Assembly: GCF_040678635.1 (NCBI RefSeq) | Contig: NZ_JBFATZ010000008.1 | Span: forward strand, 248,001 to 312,000 | DNA: 64,000 bases | Source: Thermopolyspora sp040678635 | GTDB taxonomy: Bacteria > Actinomycetota > Actinomycetes > Streptosporangiales > Streptosporangiaceae | Direction: 5' to 3' | Shown here: positions 18,201 to 26,382 of the stretch, piece after piece | Position numbering within the stretch: the stretch's first letter is position 1 | Layout: every line of letters starts with the position of its first letter | Translations under genes and position numbers: made by a program | Notes under the pieces: model-generated | What the model saw: the letters and a program-made list of their open reading frames with translations, nothing else | What the model was told of the DNA's origin: nothing | Databases searched by the model: none

Positions 18201-18885
18201 TGCGCAGCACCGACGGCAAGGGCGGGCACGCCGCCAGCCACTCCAGCACCCCTTCGGCCGGGCTCTCCTCCAGTGCGTCCACCACGAGCAGGACCCGGGC
18301 CTCCGGACGGACTGCGGCCAACGCCTCCAACGGGCCGAGCAACGCCAGGTGCTGGACATCACGCCAGTCCATGGCCCGCAGGTCGAGAACCACCCGCCCC
18401 GCCTCCACCCCCACGACCTCGCCGCTCACCTCGCCGAGAAGTTGCCTGACCTGCAACGCGGTGCGCCGGAAGGGGGAGGCGATGATCTGCTCAGCGCGGA
18501 TCCCGACCACTTTGGCGGTGGGCTCGACGCGCTCGGCCGACTGCAGGACCCGCAGCGTCAGATCCTCCTTGAGGAACAGGCCGGGGTGCCGGGAGGCGAG
18601 CTGGTGACCGGCCGCCTCCAGCAGGGAGTGGGCATCGCCTGAGCGGTGCGGCCGGTAGCCGTCCTTGCGCAGGAAGTAGCGCAGCGAACCGTCGTGCCCG
18701 GCCGCCAGCCGGGCCAGCAGCACGGACTTGCCCGCGCCGGCCTCGCCGGTCACCAGGACGATCCTGCAGCCCTCATCGTCCAGCAGGCCCTGAATCCGGT
18801 CGGAGAGCCAGGCCCTGGGCACCGGGTGGGGCAGCGAAAGGATCTCGCCGACGATGTCGTCGTCGAACACGTCCAGGGCCGCCAT
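15280..18885 (-). CDS. P-loop (NACHT/STAND-like) NTPase with C-terminal WD40 propeller
   Basis: A 1201-aa cytoplasmic protein. Residues 40-60 carry Walker A (LVTGEAGAGKSVLLARLA) and 197-206 Walker B (RVLLVVDALEES), with sensor-like VLRIVVSARDG near 226-236. A helical arm region follows (about 300-620, including YHLHHRSLADFLTDSL). From about 640 to the end there are WD40 repeats with RVWD/HVWS ends (TFRVWDLDGRDD, TARVWDLKAGG, LHVWSMTTGR). This is the layout of STAND sensors, in which the propeller or superstructure recognises a trigger and the NTPase oligomerises. No effector domain is fused; the effector could be the small upstream partner. It starts at ATG 18885, 10 bp after that gene. Confidence 0.85.
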   Translation of the reverse strand: MAALDVFDDDIVGEILSLPHPVPRAWLSDRIQGLLDDEGCRIVLVTGEAGAGKSVLLARLAAGHDGSLRYFLRKDGYRPHRSGDAHSLLEAAGHQLASRHPGLFLKEDLTLRVLQSAERVEPTAKVVGIRAEQIIASPFRRTALQVRQLLGEVSGEVVGVEAGRVVLDLRAMDWRDVQHLALLGPLEALAAVRPEARVLLVVDALEESPAEGVLEWLAACPPLPSVLRIVVSARDGPYLDPLRLRQRGQLRELPLDTSAAEATGDVAAYLRLALEEQDLSRVTGRQRSDLVRDFAAASAGNMQYATALSAGIQGALSRDDLATARALCEPGAVPSGLRPLYTFLVSRVREFVRPRTVPLGGGAMVSAWNGLYAPVLGTLAVARRPVSLEELAGLAGFAGPSRWLGEAVADMAQFIQHRDGGYHLHHRSLADFLTDSLTGREAPDCYLDPDEWHLEAGLRAGAAAAGETSPTLAEYGLEHACHHLLAIHPALPSEAGRLLVRLTTELPLVGDRIKAAGVDAVVAETVGAAALAGPAAGPTAALARVLDRQRHALRGWDAGRRPAYLAQQVHNQAVELGMSALGEQAGQVLDAGAEPVLRIRAAVGTPGAALLRTIETPGTAYGVAGIDADRFAACFNDGVVGVYQASTGRLLESRRVSKYPVCAVAWSPVHGVVWGGVDGRVGCWHPGSIEERSLSVPALAGGPTGATVDPHVLMNAMRLGELHWALGGPNSVHAIAARADGGIAVGTRQGAVLIIEPTFTAFVAGLQMHSMAVTGLCFGPGSLEACGHDGRITRTVDMVSSRTLHDCGCAYTGLATTADGRLAASRTDGGTDVLHGNEGSSGRNAHTGPATAIAAGPGDALFVGFANRRIWSMDSGLRLRSSYRGHGGEITCLSALSEKLLVSGANDRTFRVWDLDGRDDSTGAGHDGPVSTLRFTGGGLLLSGSADGSLRLWREGTELAAVSSTAGQVWDLCPLADGRVAAATQNGKVLLVDGRFGLETLGGHATEVRAVAQLDDGRIVAADIRGGVVVWTRRDGRWTPKAVGTLPAVNAAQMVSLAGPRVAVATGTPDIAVLDVDREQFFSIKGHTGDVYALSHGLAGTLLSGSHDGTARVWDLKAGGVCTTVYAGHSGDVSALRPFRDDLVVSGSGDRGLHVWSMTTGRTLATAVLDQPVDCLAVDPPRGRVATGHANGSICHLSYDP

Positions 18886-18895
18886 CGCCGTACCG

Positions 18896-19435
18896 TCAGC
18901 CGATGCGGTCGACGTCGACGCCGGTGACGCTCGCCCCTTGCTCGACCTGTGTGGCGCTCTGCGAGACGTCCACGTCGGCGGTGCCGATGGTCGTGGCCTT
19001 CACTCCGGTGCCGGTGCCGCTCACCCGGCCGAGTTCCTGCCGGACCCTGATGGCGGTCCCCGTGGGTTCCCTCGCCTCGCCGGTGAAGGTGAGGCGGCAG
19101 CCGTACACCTGCTCCAGAAGGTCGCGCAGCCGCTCCAGACTCGCGAGGAACTCGGGGTCACGTGCCTCGATCCGCTGCGGCTCCCGGTCGTAGGCCAGCA
19201 GTACGCCGCGCAGATACGCAAGATCGGGCAGGTGCTCCTGGGTGACCGCGGCATCCGAAACGAGGTCCTGGGACCGGCCGCCCAGCGCGTCCGGCAACGC
19301 GACGGCCTCCTCGGCCTTGGCCGCCCTGCGCTCCGCCCAGGCGTCCAGCAGGGTGCCCAGCCTGTCGTACAGGAACGCGAATCCCTGGGTCAGCACGCTC
19401 GCCGCCAGCGTGGAGAGGGCAAGTGGATCGCTCAT
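18896..19435 (-). CDS. 179-aa partner of the NTPase-WD40 protein, unknown function
   Basis: It starts at ATG 19435 with a strong AGGAGG. The first 45 residues form an amphipathic/hydrophobic helical segment (LALSTLAASVLTQGFAFLYD, LLDAWAERRAAKAEEA). A helical mid-region (LRGVLLAYDREPQRIEA, SLERLRDLLEQVYGCRL) and a Gly/Thr/Val-rich tail, probably beta (TGTGVKATTIGTADVDVSQS), follow. I do not recognise the family. It lies 10 bp upstream of the NTPase-WD40 gene and must be co-transcribed. Small proteins in this position in actinobacterial conflict loci serve as adaptors or effectors, which is inference here. Confidence 0.75.
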   Translation of the reverse strand: MSDPLALSTLAASVLTQGFAFLYDRLGTLLDAWAERRAAKAEEAVALPDALGGRSQDLVSDAAVTQEHLPDLAYLRGVLLAYDREPQRIEARDPEFLASLERLRDLLEQVYGCRLTFTGEAREPTGTAIRVRQELGRVSGTGTGVKATTIGTADVDVSQSATQVEQGASVTGVDVDRIG

Positions 19436-19737
19436 ATCGCCTCCTGGGTCCGGTGTAACACCGCCTCCACGACCCGTCGACCCTGGGCTGCGATCATTAG
19501 GGATTTCCCTCGGGCCGATCGGAGGGCTCAGCCGCCGGCACCGGCAGCACCGTTGAACATCGGCGCCGCATGGTTGACAATGTTGTGCGGCAGCGCACCT
19601 GCCCGAGCCCGTACGGCTGCCCACGCCGGCGCGTACATCGAGGCCAAGAGTCGCCGACTCAGTGCACAGACGATTCGCCGTACGGCAGAGCCGGTGCCGT
19701 CTGACCGGCGGATGCGTGGGGTTCGCTGGGAGACGCG

Positions 19738-20688
19738 ATGACCGAATCACGCTCTCGTAGGTCCGGCAAGGACCGCGCCCGCAAACGCGCCATCAGGGCG
19801 AAGGCGGCGGAGCATGACGTTCCCTACTCTGTCGCGGCGCGTTGGCTCGCAACTCCGGGGATCGAGCCGGGCTGCATCCCCGCGAGCCATGGGCGTACGG
19901 TGTATCCGCCGAGTTCCGACTCCCACCGCCGTTGGCTCATCGAATGCCGGGAACGCCGGTCGTTCAGTGAACGTGTCCGGGACGCCCGGCTCGCGGCGGA
20001 CATTCCGACCGGGCGGGCACGGCACCTGGTGGACCGGTTCCCTCCGACACGGGGCGAGCCGGGCACTGGGGTCGGGCTCCTTTACCACGGTGCGGCACGG
20101 GCCGAGATGCTGGCGCTGCTGTACGCCGTGGTCGCCCATGAAAGCCCGGGAATCGTGCCGACCGTCGGCGATCTGGCCTGGATCGCCGAACTGGGCGAGG
20201 AGACCGCCGTCGACACCGCCTGCACCGAGATCGACCGCATGGTGCGCCTGCTCCTGGATGACGATCACGCAACCGTGATGGGTCGCATCGAGGACATGCT
20301 CTCCGCCGAGGAGAGGCACCACAACTGGCGCATTCATGGGGAGATCGTCCGACTGGCGGCCGCGTATGACACCGTGATCAGGCCCTACGGCCGGATGGGC
20401 AGTGAACCCGTGCGGGTGGGGTTGCCCCTGGACGGTGTGCGCCACATCCTCGACGCTCTACTAGTTATCGCGGACGACGGCCACGCCCCCGGGACCCGGG
20501 TGCGCATCATGCCGGCGCCGTACAACGGCTGGAACGGCACGATAGTCGGCATCGTCTGGGGGCCGACCGGCCCTCCGCTGCGGTACAACGTGCACCCTGA
20601 CGCGGCATCCGAGCCGATCTTCGTTGCCCCCAGAGACCTGGTCGTGGTGTCCTCCACGGAGGTGGGTTTAGGTTGGCCACAGGTCTAG
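19738..20688 (+). CDS. hypothetical protein, 316 aa
   Basis: It starts at ATG 19738 and is divergent from the NTPase-WD40 pair with a 302-bp gap, which holds no gene and presumably both promoters. The basic N-terminus (RSGKDRARKRAIRAKAAEHD, VPYSVAARWLAT) resembles short DNA-binding or 'RNA-primase-like' starts seen in actinobacterial hypothetical proteins. A helical middle follows (AEMLALLYAVVAHESPGIVP, HNWRIHGEIVRLAAAYDTVI). The C-terminus has an SH3/KOW-like beta section (GTRVRIMPAPYNGWNGTIVG). No catalytic motif is visible. It could belong functionally with the divergent pair or with the two membrane genes downstream. Confidence 0.7.
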   Translation: MTESRSRRSGKDRARKRAIRAKAAEHDVPYSVAARWLATPGIEPGCIPASHGRTVYPPSSDSHRRWLIECRERRSFSERVRDARLAADIPTGRARHLVDRFPPTRGEPGTGVGLLYHGAARAEMLALLYAVVAHESPGIVPTVGDLAWIAELGEETAVDTACTEIDRMVRLLLDDDHATVMGRIEDMLSAEERHHNWRIHGEIVRLAAAYDTVIRPYGRMGSEPVRVGLPLDGVRHILDALLVIADDGHAPGTRVRIMPAPYNGWNGTIVGIVWGPTGPPLRYNVHPDAASEPIFVAPRDLVVVSSTEVGLGWPQV

Positions 20689-20825
20689 CTGGGGCAAGCG
20701 GTTGGAAAGCAGCTCGCAAGTGGTTGTTTTTACCTTTCCCGCTCATTTATCGGTGATCTTCCAGGAACCGGCCTTGTTCGGTCCCCGGTGAAATCACGGA
20801 GATCTGCCGCTGGCGGGGATCCATC

Positions 20826-21875
20826 GTGGGCGAGGTACGGACGGTACAGAGCATGACGGTACGAAGTCGGGCCGATCGCCCGGACGGCAACCCGCCGCGG
20901 CGGTGCGTCGCGTTCGCACCCGAGCTACCCGAAGCCGATCGGGCGATCATGAGTGATGAGGTGGAATCGCTGCATCCCGCCTCATCGCCGTCGCCTCACC
21001 GTCCCGCATGGGGCGGACGTACCGGCGCGGACGTGTGGATGAGCCTCATCGTGGCGACCGTCTGGGGATACCTGCCCGGGGTGATCGGCCCGCTGTGCGG
21101 GGCGGCGGCATCGCGCGCGACGGTCTGGCGCGGGCGGGCGCTGACCTCGATGGGGGTGCTGCTGCAGGCGGTGTTGATCGGCTGCTGGGTTCGGTACGGC
21201 TTCGCGGTCATGTTCCTTGCGGGGGCGGCCGTCCAGGCGGTGGCGTTCGTGACGTACCTCGGCCTGAGCGGGGAGTCCCGGGCGAGCGTGCTCGGGCGGC
21301 GTCATCACGGCCGCTACCTGCTGGCCGCCGACTTCGACCCGCCGTACCTCGCCCTGATGGAGCGGACGTGGGCCGCCGTCGCAGAGATCCTGGACTCGCG
21401 GGTGAACGAGGCGGGGCTCCTGGACGAGATCGCCAACCGGGTGACCCTGCCGCGCCAGGAATGGGAGATCGCCCAGGCGCTCGCCGAGATGACCCGCCTG
21501 TCCCGCGAGCAGCAGCGGGCCCGCGATGGGGCGACGCCCAGGATCGAGGCGGTGCTCGTCTCGCAGCGGGACGCCCTGCGGGTCGCCGCCGACTCCATCG
21601 CGGAGCGCGTGGCCGTGCTGGAGCACTACGCGCTGAGCACCATGGCCGCCGACGAGGCGTACCAGGAATGGCGGACCCTGCAGGACCTCGCCGACGACGC
21701 CGATGACTACCACGACCTGCTGGCCCGCACCGTACGCGACCGGCTCGCGGCCGACGAGGTCGGCGGCCTGACCGACCGGGCCGATCACGTCGAGCGGGCG
21801 CTGCGGGAAAGCGTGGCCGAGGCCCGTCACGCCGGGATGGTCCTGCTGCCCGCCGACGCGCGACCGGCGAACTGA
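20826..21875 (+). CDS. membrane protein of unknown function
   Basis: A 349-aa product from GTG 20826; an ATG at 20949 (MSDEVE) is an equally plausible start. Hydrophobic helices are visible in VWMSLIVATVWGYLPGVIGP, TSMGVLLQAVLIGCWVRYGF and AVMFLAGAAVQAVAFVTYLG. A long soluble C-terminal half rich in Ala/Glu/Arg follows, likely helical or coiled-coil (QEWEIAQALAEMTRLSREQQ, LRVAADSIAERVAVLEHY). No family is recognised. It is followed after 14 bp by another membrane-anchored protein, so they form an operon. Confidence 0.72.
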   Translation: MGEVRTVQSMTVRSRADRPDGNPPRRCVAFAPELPEADRAIMSDEVESLHPASSPSPHRPAWGGRTGADVWMSLIVATVWGYLPGVIGPLCGAAASRATVWRGRALTSMGVLLQAVLIGCWVRYGFAVMFLAGAAVQAVAFVTYLGLSGESRASVLGRRHHGRYLLAADFDPPYLALMERTWAAVAEILDSRVNEAGLLDEIANRVTLPRQEWEIAQALAEMTRLSREQQRARDGATPRIEAVLVSQRDALRVAADSIAERVAVLEHYALSTMAADEAYQEWRTLQDLADDADDYHDLLARTVRDRLAADEVGGLTDRADHVERALRESVAEARHAGMVLLPADARPAN

Positions 21876-21889
21876 AGGAGACATCGCAC

Positions 21890-22750
21890 ATGCCTTCGCT
21901 TTCGCCACGGGCTCGGAAGCTGGTCGGCCCGATTCCGCCCTGGGTCGGTGTGCTCGGCCTGGTCATGCTGGCCGCCCAGACGGTGACCGCCGTCACGCTC
22001 GTCACCGGCGGCACCGCCGAAGCCCCGCGGGTGTCGCCGACACCGCCCGCGTCCCACGAGCCGATCCGGACCGCGACACCCGAAGCCGCCCCCACCTTCA
22101 CGCCGTCGCCCGAACCGACCCCGACCATCGAACCGACCCCTGTGCCGGATGCCGACCGCGCCGACCCCGACAAGGTGGTCAAGGTCCCGCGATTCCCCGG
22201 CACCGGATCCGGTGTGATCGGCCGCGTCATCGACAAAAGGTCCCGGCTCTCCTACGCCCAGCTGGGCAGGCCGTGGGGCCGGGCCAAGGGCCCCGGCGAC
22301 GGACCGATCTACGACGGCATCTACAGCAGGCGCCAGACCTTCCGCACCGAGACGTACGGCGAGGGCAGCTCATGGTGGGCCGACGTCGACTCCCATCCGC
22401 TGCCGAAGGATCTGAGCGTGCCCAGCCCGGGTCCGGCGCTGTTCGACGCGGCCATGGCGATGCTGGACAACAGGCAGCTCCACAACTTTCCGTCCGGCAC
22501 CACCGGCCGGGACATCGCCTCCCAGCCGCTGGCGCTCGGCGGGGCGAAAGGCTGGGTGATCGTACGCCGCATGCGCCTACCCTCCGAACGGAGCCCCCGC
22601 CCACGCGCCAAAACCGAACTGACGGCGGCCATCGCCGTCGACACCGGCAGGGCCCGCCCCTCGGTCGTGCTGATCACCATCCCCGACACGCACAGAAGGC
22701 TCTGGCCGGATCTCAACCACGTCATCGAGTCCATCCGCGTGCTCCGCTGA
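21890..22750 (+). CDS. membrane-anchored extracytoplasmic protein, unknown function
   Basis: A 286-aa product with AAGGAG eight bases before ATG 21890. One N-terminal membrane helix (WVGVLGLVMLAAQTVTAVTL) is followed by a Pro/Thr-rich linker (about residues 45-90: PTFTPSPEPTPTIEPTPVP) and a globular domain outside the membrane (VIGRVIDKRSRLSYAQLGRP, SGTTGRDIASQPLALGGAKG, PDTHRRLWPDLNHVIESIRV). The pattern is common for actinomycete surface proteins encoded near regulatory or secretion operons. It is co-transcribed with the preceding membrane protein gene. Confidence 0.75.
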   Translation: MPSLSPRARKLVGPIPPWVGVLGLVMLAAQTVTAVTLVTGGTAEAPRVSPTPPASHEPIRTATPEAAPTFTPSPEPTPTIEPTPVPDADRADPDKVVKVPRFPGTGSGVIGRVIDKRSRLSYAQLGRPWGRAKGPGDGPIYDGIYSRRQTFRTETYGEGSSWWADVDSHPLPKDLSVPSPGPALFDAAMAMLDNRQLHNFPSGTTGRDIASQPLALGGAKGWVIVRRMRLPSERSPRPRAKTELTAAIAVDTGRARPSVVLITIPDTHRRLWPDLNHVIESIRVLR

Positions 22751-22929
22751 CCGAAAAACCTGTTCATGCCGACGTGGCGCGAACGGGCACCGATGCCGCT
22801 CGTCGGGGAAGCCATGTGGTGACGTAAAATGCACGCATAGTCACAGCAGGCGCCTCACGCACCCCAGAAGCCGCTGCGCCTTGCGATCGGTGTACACGAT
22901 TACGAACACCCGTAAGGGAGGGATGTGCG

Positions 22930-23190
22930 GTGTACTCGATGTCCGCGAGCGAGTTCCGTTCGAACCTGGCAGCGGCTTTGGACCGTGTCACCGAAGATCT
23001 CGACGAGATCGTGGTGACCCGACCCAACCGCGAACCTGCCGTCGTCATCGGTCTGCGCGAGTACGAGTCCTTGAAGGAGACGGCCTTCCTTCTCGGCATT
23101 CCCGCCAACGCCCGCCATCTCGCCGCATCCATCCAGAGCCTGCGAGGCGGCCAGGCTCAGCCGCGCGAACTCGTCGAGAACGGCGGCTAG
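22930..23190 (+). CDS. Phd/YefM family antitoxin
   Basis: An 86-aa protein with the family signature: SMSASEFRSNLAAALDRVTE, then EIVVTRPNREPAVVIGLREY and ESLKETAFLL. The N-terminal part binds DNA (autorepression) and the C-terminal tail neutralises a YoeB/RelE-type RNase. The GTG start at 22930 follows GGGAGGG at normal distance. The cognate toxin directly downstream is broken, so this is now an orphan antitoxin that may still act as a repressor or protect against related toxins. Confidence 0.88.
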   Translation: MYSMSASEFRSNLAAALDRVTEDLDEIVVTRPNREPAVVIGLREYESLKETAFLLGIPANARHLAASIQSLRGGQAQPRELVENGG

Positions 23191-23193
23191 GAA

Positions 23194-23406
23194 GCCGAGC
23201 GAAGTTCCTCTTCACACCGGAAGCCTGGGCCGACCACCTCTGGTGGCAGCAGAACGACCGTGCGAACCTCAAACGGCTGAACCTGCTTATTGAAGACATC
23301 CACCGCGATGGCTACGAAGCATCGGCAAACCCGAGCCTTTCCGGCAGAGCCTGTCGGGCTTCTCGTCACACCGCATCACCACATCGTCTACGCGCGGCCC
23401 AGGTAG
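23194..23406 (+). pseudogene. YoeB/Txe-family toxin, frameshifted
   Basis: It begins KFLFTPEAWADHLWWQQNDR ANLKRLNLLIEDIHRDGYE, the typical YoeB start. It then needs a one-base shift near 23315 to read IGKPEPFRQSLSGFSSHRIT, and another shift to read HHIVYARPR before TAG 23404-23406. The usual C-terminal catalytic end (xCRYHY) is lost. There is no clear start codon after the antitoxin stop. It would have been a ribosome-dependent mRNA interferase paired with the antitoxin upstream. Confidence 0.75.
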
Positions 23407-24032
23407 ACGTCGAAGTGGCCGAGCGGGTAACGCCGGATGCCGGCGTACTGAGCCCGGGCCGCGAGGTCGACATCCGCTGGTCTGAGGTGCTTCGCGGCGT
23501 CCGTACGCTCCGGGCCGGGCAGCGCGTACTCGTGCACGCGGCGGCCGGCGGCGTCGGGCACCTGGCGGTGCAGTTCGCCAAGCACCTCGGCGCGGAGGTC
23601 GTGGCGACCGCCCGCGAATCGCGGCACGCCTGGCTCAAGGAACTGGGCGCGGATGAGACGGTCGACTACAGCGTGCAGCGGTTCGAGGACGTCACCGGCG
23701 ACATCGACGTCGTCCTCGATTTGATCGGCGCCCAGGACGATACCGACATACGGTCGGTGTCGGTGACCCGTCCCGGCGGGCTCGTCATCTCGATCCCCGG
23801 CGGTGTCTCCGAGCGCCTCGCGAAGGTGGCCGGACAAGCCGGGGTGCGTACCAGCCCGTTCCTGGTGGAGCCGGACTCCGCCGCCCTGACCACGATCGCC
23901 GGTCTGATCGACTCCGGCAAGGTGGGCGTCGAGGTGGAGCGCACCTTCGCGCTGGAGGAGGTGGCCGAGGCCCACCGCCTGGGCGAGACCAACCGCACTC
24001 GCGGCAAGCTCGTCCTCGATCTCACCGACTGA
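23407..24032 (+). pseudogene. NADP-dependent quinone/zinc-type oxidoreductase, C-terminal fragment
   Basis: About 208 residues of an MDR-superfamily reductase. It shows the nucleotide-binding fold LRAGQRVLVHAAAGGVGHLA and continues FAKHLGAEVVATARE, IDVVLDLIGAQ and VTRPGGLVISIPGGVS, ending EVAEAHRLGETNRTRGKLVL. The N-terminal GroES-like domain (about 130 aa) is missing; instead the frame runs back into the toxin relic without its own start. This looks like the junction of a deletion that removed the toxin end and the reductase start. Confidence 0.72.
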
Positions 24033-25038
24033 CTCTCACACCCGCTCCGGAGCACGCCATGTCCTCCGGTACGCCTGCGGCACCGAGACTGGAGACGGCC
24101 GCAGAGATCAACGATTCAGACTTTGGCCGTGTGCCTGCGCGGCCAAAGTCCTCCGGTTTGCGTCGGTGGGGCTTGCCGTTGGAGAGGGGCGGGATCGGTC
24201 CAGCGCGTGACCGCACGAGCGCGCCCCTCTCCGAGCAGGCGGCGATGACGCGACTCGGCGGTACGCGCACCGCCCGAGTAGCGCTCGAATGAGATGGATC
24301 CACGAAACGGATGTGGTATCGCGCTAGAGCATATGACTGCGAGCAAAACCCGCCATGTTTGTGTAGGCATGATGAGCTCTGTTTTGTCGCGCGTCAAGTT
24401 CCCGGCCCGCGCAACCGCGGCGATGGTTTCGTTACCTCTGTCATAGCTGGTTGCATCGGGTTGGCCCGCTACAAATTGAGGGTTGATCCCGTGATAATCG
24501 GCGAAGTACAAGAGTTGTTAATGTCCTAGGTGCCACCAAGACGGAGTCCCATTATCGCGGGGTGAACAGAGTGACGGAGGTGCCGATAATCGCCTGGAGG
24601 ATGCCGGGGGTGGGCATGGGCGTCTCCGGACTCATCTAGGAGCAAATCGAGGAACTCGGCGGCGGGTGCGACGGCAAGGCTGCGCAGGCGGTCGGCGATG
24701 TGGTGCTCGCCCGCAGGGTGATGACGCAGGCAGCGTGGGCGCCGAGGATGCCCCCTGGGGCCGCGGTCGCCGGAAGAGTGCGCGGCCGAGGGTCCCGGAA
24801 GGCCGCCAGGCGATGAGCATCAATGCACCTTTCATCAGATGCACCGAGATCGGTAAGTAAATGCCTTGTAACCGATGAGGTACTGACCGTCGTAATGCCC
24901 AGGTCACGGGCATGGTACGGCCGGAGTCAAAGCAGTGGAAGAAAACGCGTTCCCTTTCAGTTAAACCTGACTTCACCTAATTAGAGGGTGCGTGGGACAG
25001 GGTGCTGCCCGGCAACACGTGATCATTAGGAGGGTTTC
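24033..25038. other. 1-kb stretch without a supported gene
   Basis: Open frames here (for example about 24059-24292 forward and 24116-24511 reverse) lack recognisable motifs and ribosome-binding sites, and the sequence is less G/C-rich around 24300-24530 and 24830-24990. It probably holds the promoter of the lectin-sigma-secretion operon just before 25028, where a TAGGAGGG ribosome-binding site begins that operon, and possibly decayed sequence. Confidence 0.5.
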
Positions 25039-26325
25039 GTGTCCCCGTCCCACGTACATAAAGAGCCAGGCTCGCCAACCCAGAAGCCCGACGGCGGCCG
25101 CTTCGCCGAAACCTTCGCCAGGCACGCTCCCCAGCCGCAACACAGCGGGCTCCCCCTGGCGCGACTGGGGGTCATAGTGGTGGGCGCCGTGACCCTGGCC
25201 TCCGTCATGTTCATGGCCGGCTCCGTCGTCTCCGGCAACATGACACTCAACGGCGGGCTCGCGTCCTCACAGGAGGGGGCGTCCGAGGCGACGGGAAACT
25301 CCCCGGTGACGGGGGGTTCAGGTAGGGCCGTTCTGTCGAACGCGGCCATTGCGCCGACGGCCAAGGGTGGCATGCCGCCGTCCACCTGGCCCTCGGCAGG
25401 GACGCCGGATCCGCAACAGCCACTCGTCCTGCCGCCGGGGAACCCGACGACGGGCTCGACCGCGAATATCCCGCCGCCGATGCGCACGGTGGCCCCGCTG
25501 CCGGCGGTCACGCAGACGGTGACGGTTCCGCAGCCCACCACGACGGTGACCGCCACAGCGGCCGCACCCACCGTCACGCCGGAGAAGCCGGAGAAGAAGG
25601 AAAGGACCCTGGGGGCGACACCCGTACGCCGGGTCATCGCCCCTACCGTCACCGCGACGGTCACCGTCTCGGCGCCCACCCCCACCGTGACCGTGCCGGC
25701 ACCGCCTACGACGACCGTGACCGCCGCGGGTCCGACGACGACGGTGACCGCCCCGGCTCCCGCCCCCACTGCCGGGGTGCCCTCGGCGGGGCCGACGTCA
25801 CCCCTGCCCGGCAGGCCGACGTCTGGGCAGGACAAGACGGGTGAATCCCACGTGACGCCCAGCCCCGGCAATCCCCGTTCGGAAAGGACCGATGAGCCGA
25901 GACCCCCAGCGGGCGCGACCGGGCACGCGGCGGGCCAGGGGAGCGCGGCGGCCCAGGACGCCACGGGCGTACAGATCGTGGACGCCGCGGGCCGCTGCGT
26001 CGGGGCGACCCAGGCCTCCGAAGGCGCTTCGCTGACGCTGCAGGACTGCACCGGCGCGGCGACGCAGAGGTGGGAGTTCCGGTCCGATGGCACGATCCGC
26101 TCCATCGGCCTGTGCATGGAGGCGGCCACGGGCGCGACCGCGAGCGGCGACACGCTGCGGCTGGTCCGCTGCGACAACGCGCCGGCTCAGCGGTTCACCT
26201 ACAAGGCAGGTGTTCTGGCCAGCTCGGCCGTCAGCAAGTGCGTCGACGTCACCAGGACGGACGCCGTCGGTGCCCACCTGCGGCTGACTCGATGCGTGAC
26301 CGCACAAAAGTGGCACAAGCAGTGA
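25039..26325 (+). CDS. membrane-anchored protein with ricin B-type lectin domain
   Basis: A 428-aa protein from GTG 25039, with AGGAGGG at ideal distance. A basic 40-residue cytoplasmic part precedes one membrane helix (ARLGVIVVGAVTLASVMFMA, about 41-62). Next is a long extracytoplasmic Pro/Thr/Val linker with repeated TVTV units (about 150-245, such as TVTVPQPTTTVTATAA). The C-terminal 120 residues are a beta-trefoil: CVGATQASEGASLTLQDCTG, QRWEFRSDGTIRSIGLCMEA, LRLVRCDNAPAQRFTY. Three such repeats with paired Cys are the ricin-B pattern, so it probably binds cell-wall or external glycans. It is followed by the sigma factor gene after 57 bp. Confidence 0.85.
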   Translation: MSPSHVHKEPGSPTQKPDGGRFAETFARHAPQPQHSGLPLARLGVIVVGAVTLASVMFMAGSVVSGNMTLNGGLASSQEGASEATGNSPVTGGSGRAVLSNAAIAPTAKGGMPPSTWPSAGTPDPQQPLVLPPGNPTTGSTANIPPPMRTVAPLPAVTQTVTVPQPTTTVTATAAAPTVTPEKPEKKERTLGATPVRRVIAPTVTATVTVSAPTPTVTVPAPPTTTVTAAGPTTTVTAPAPAPTAGVPSAGPTSPLPGRPTSGQDKTGESHVTPSPGNPRSERTDEPRPPAGATGHAAGQGSAAAQDATGVQIVDAAGRCVGATQASEGASLTLQDCTGAATQRWEFRSDGTIRSIGLCMEAATGATASGDTLRLVRCDNAPAQRFTYKAGVLASSAVSKCVDVTRTDAVGAHLRLTRCVTAQKWHKQ

Positions 26326-26382
26326 CCACCACATGGATGCGTGCGTGACGTCGACGGTGAACGAGGACTGGCGGGAGCGTCC

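Noticed and set aside
24116..24511. Reverse-strand 131-aa frame in the 1-kb gap
   Set aside because: No ribosome-binding site, no motif, mixed codon pattern; probably non-coding.
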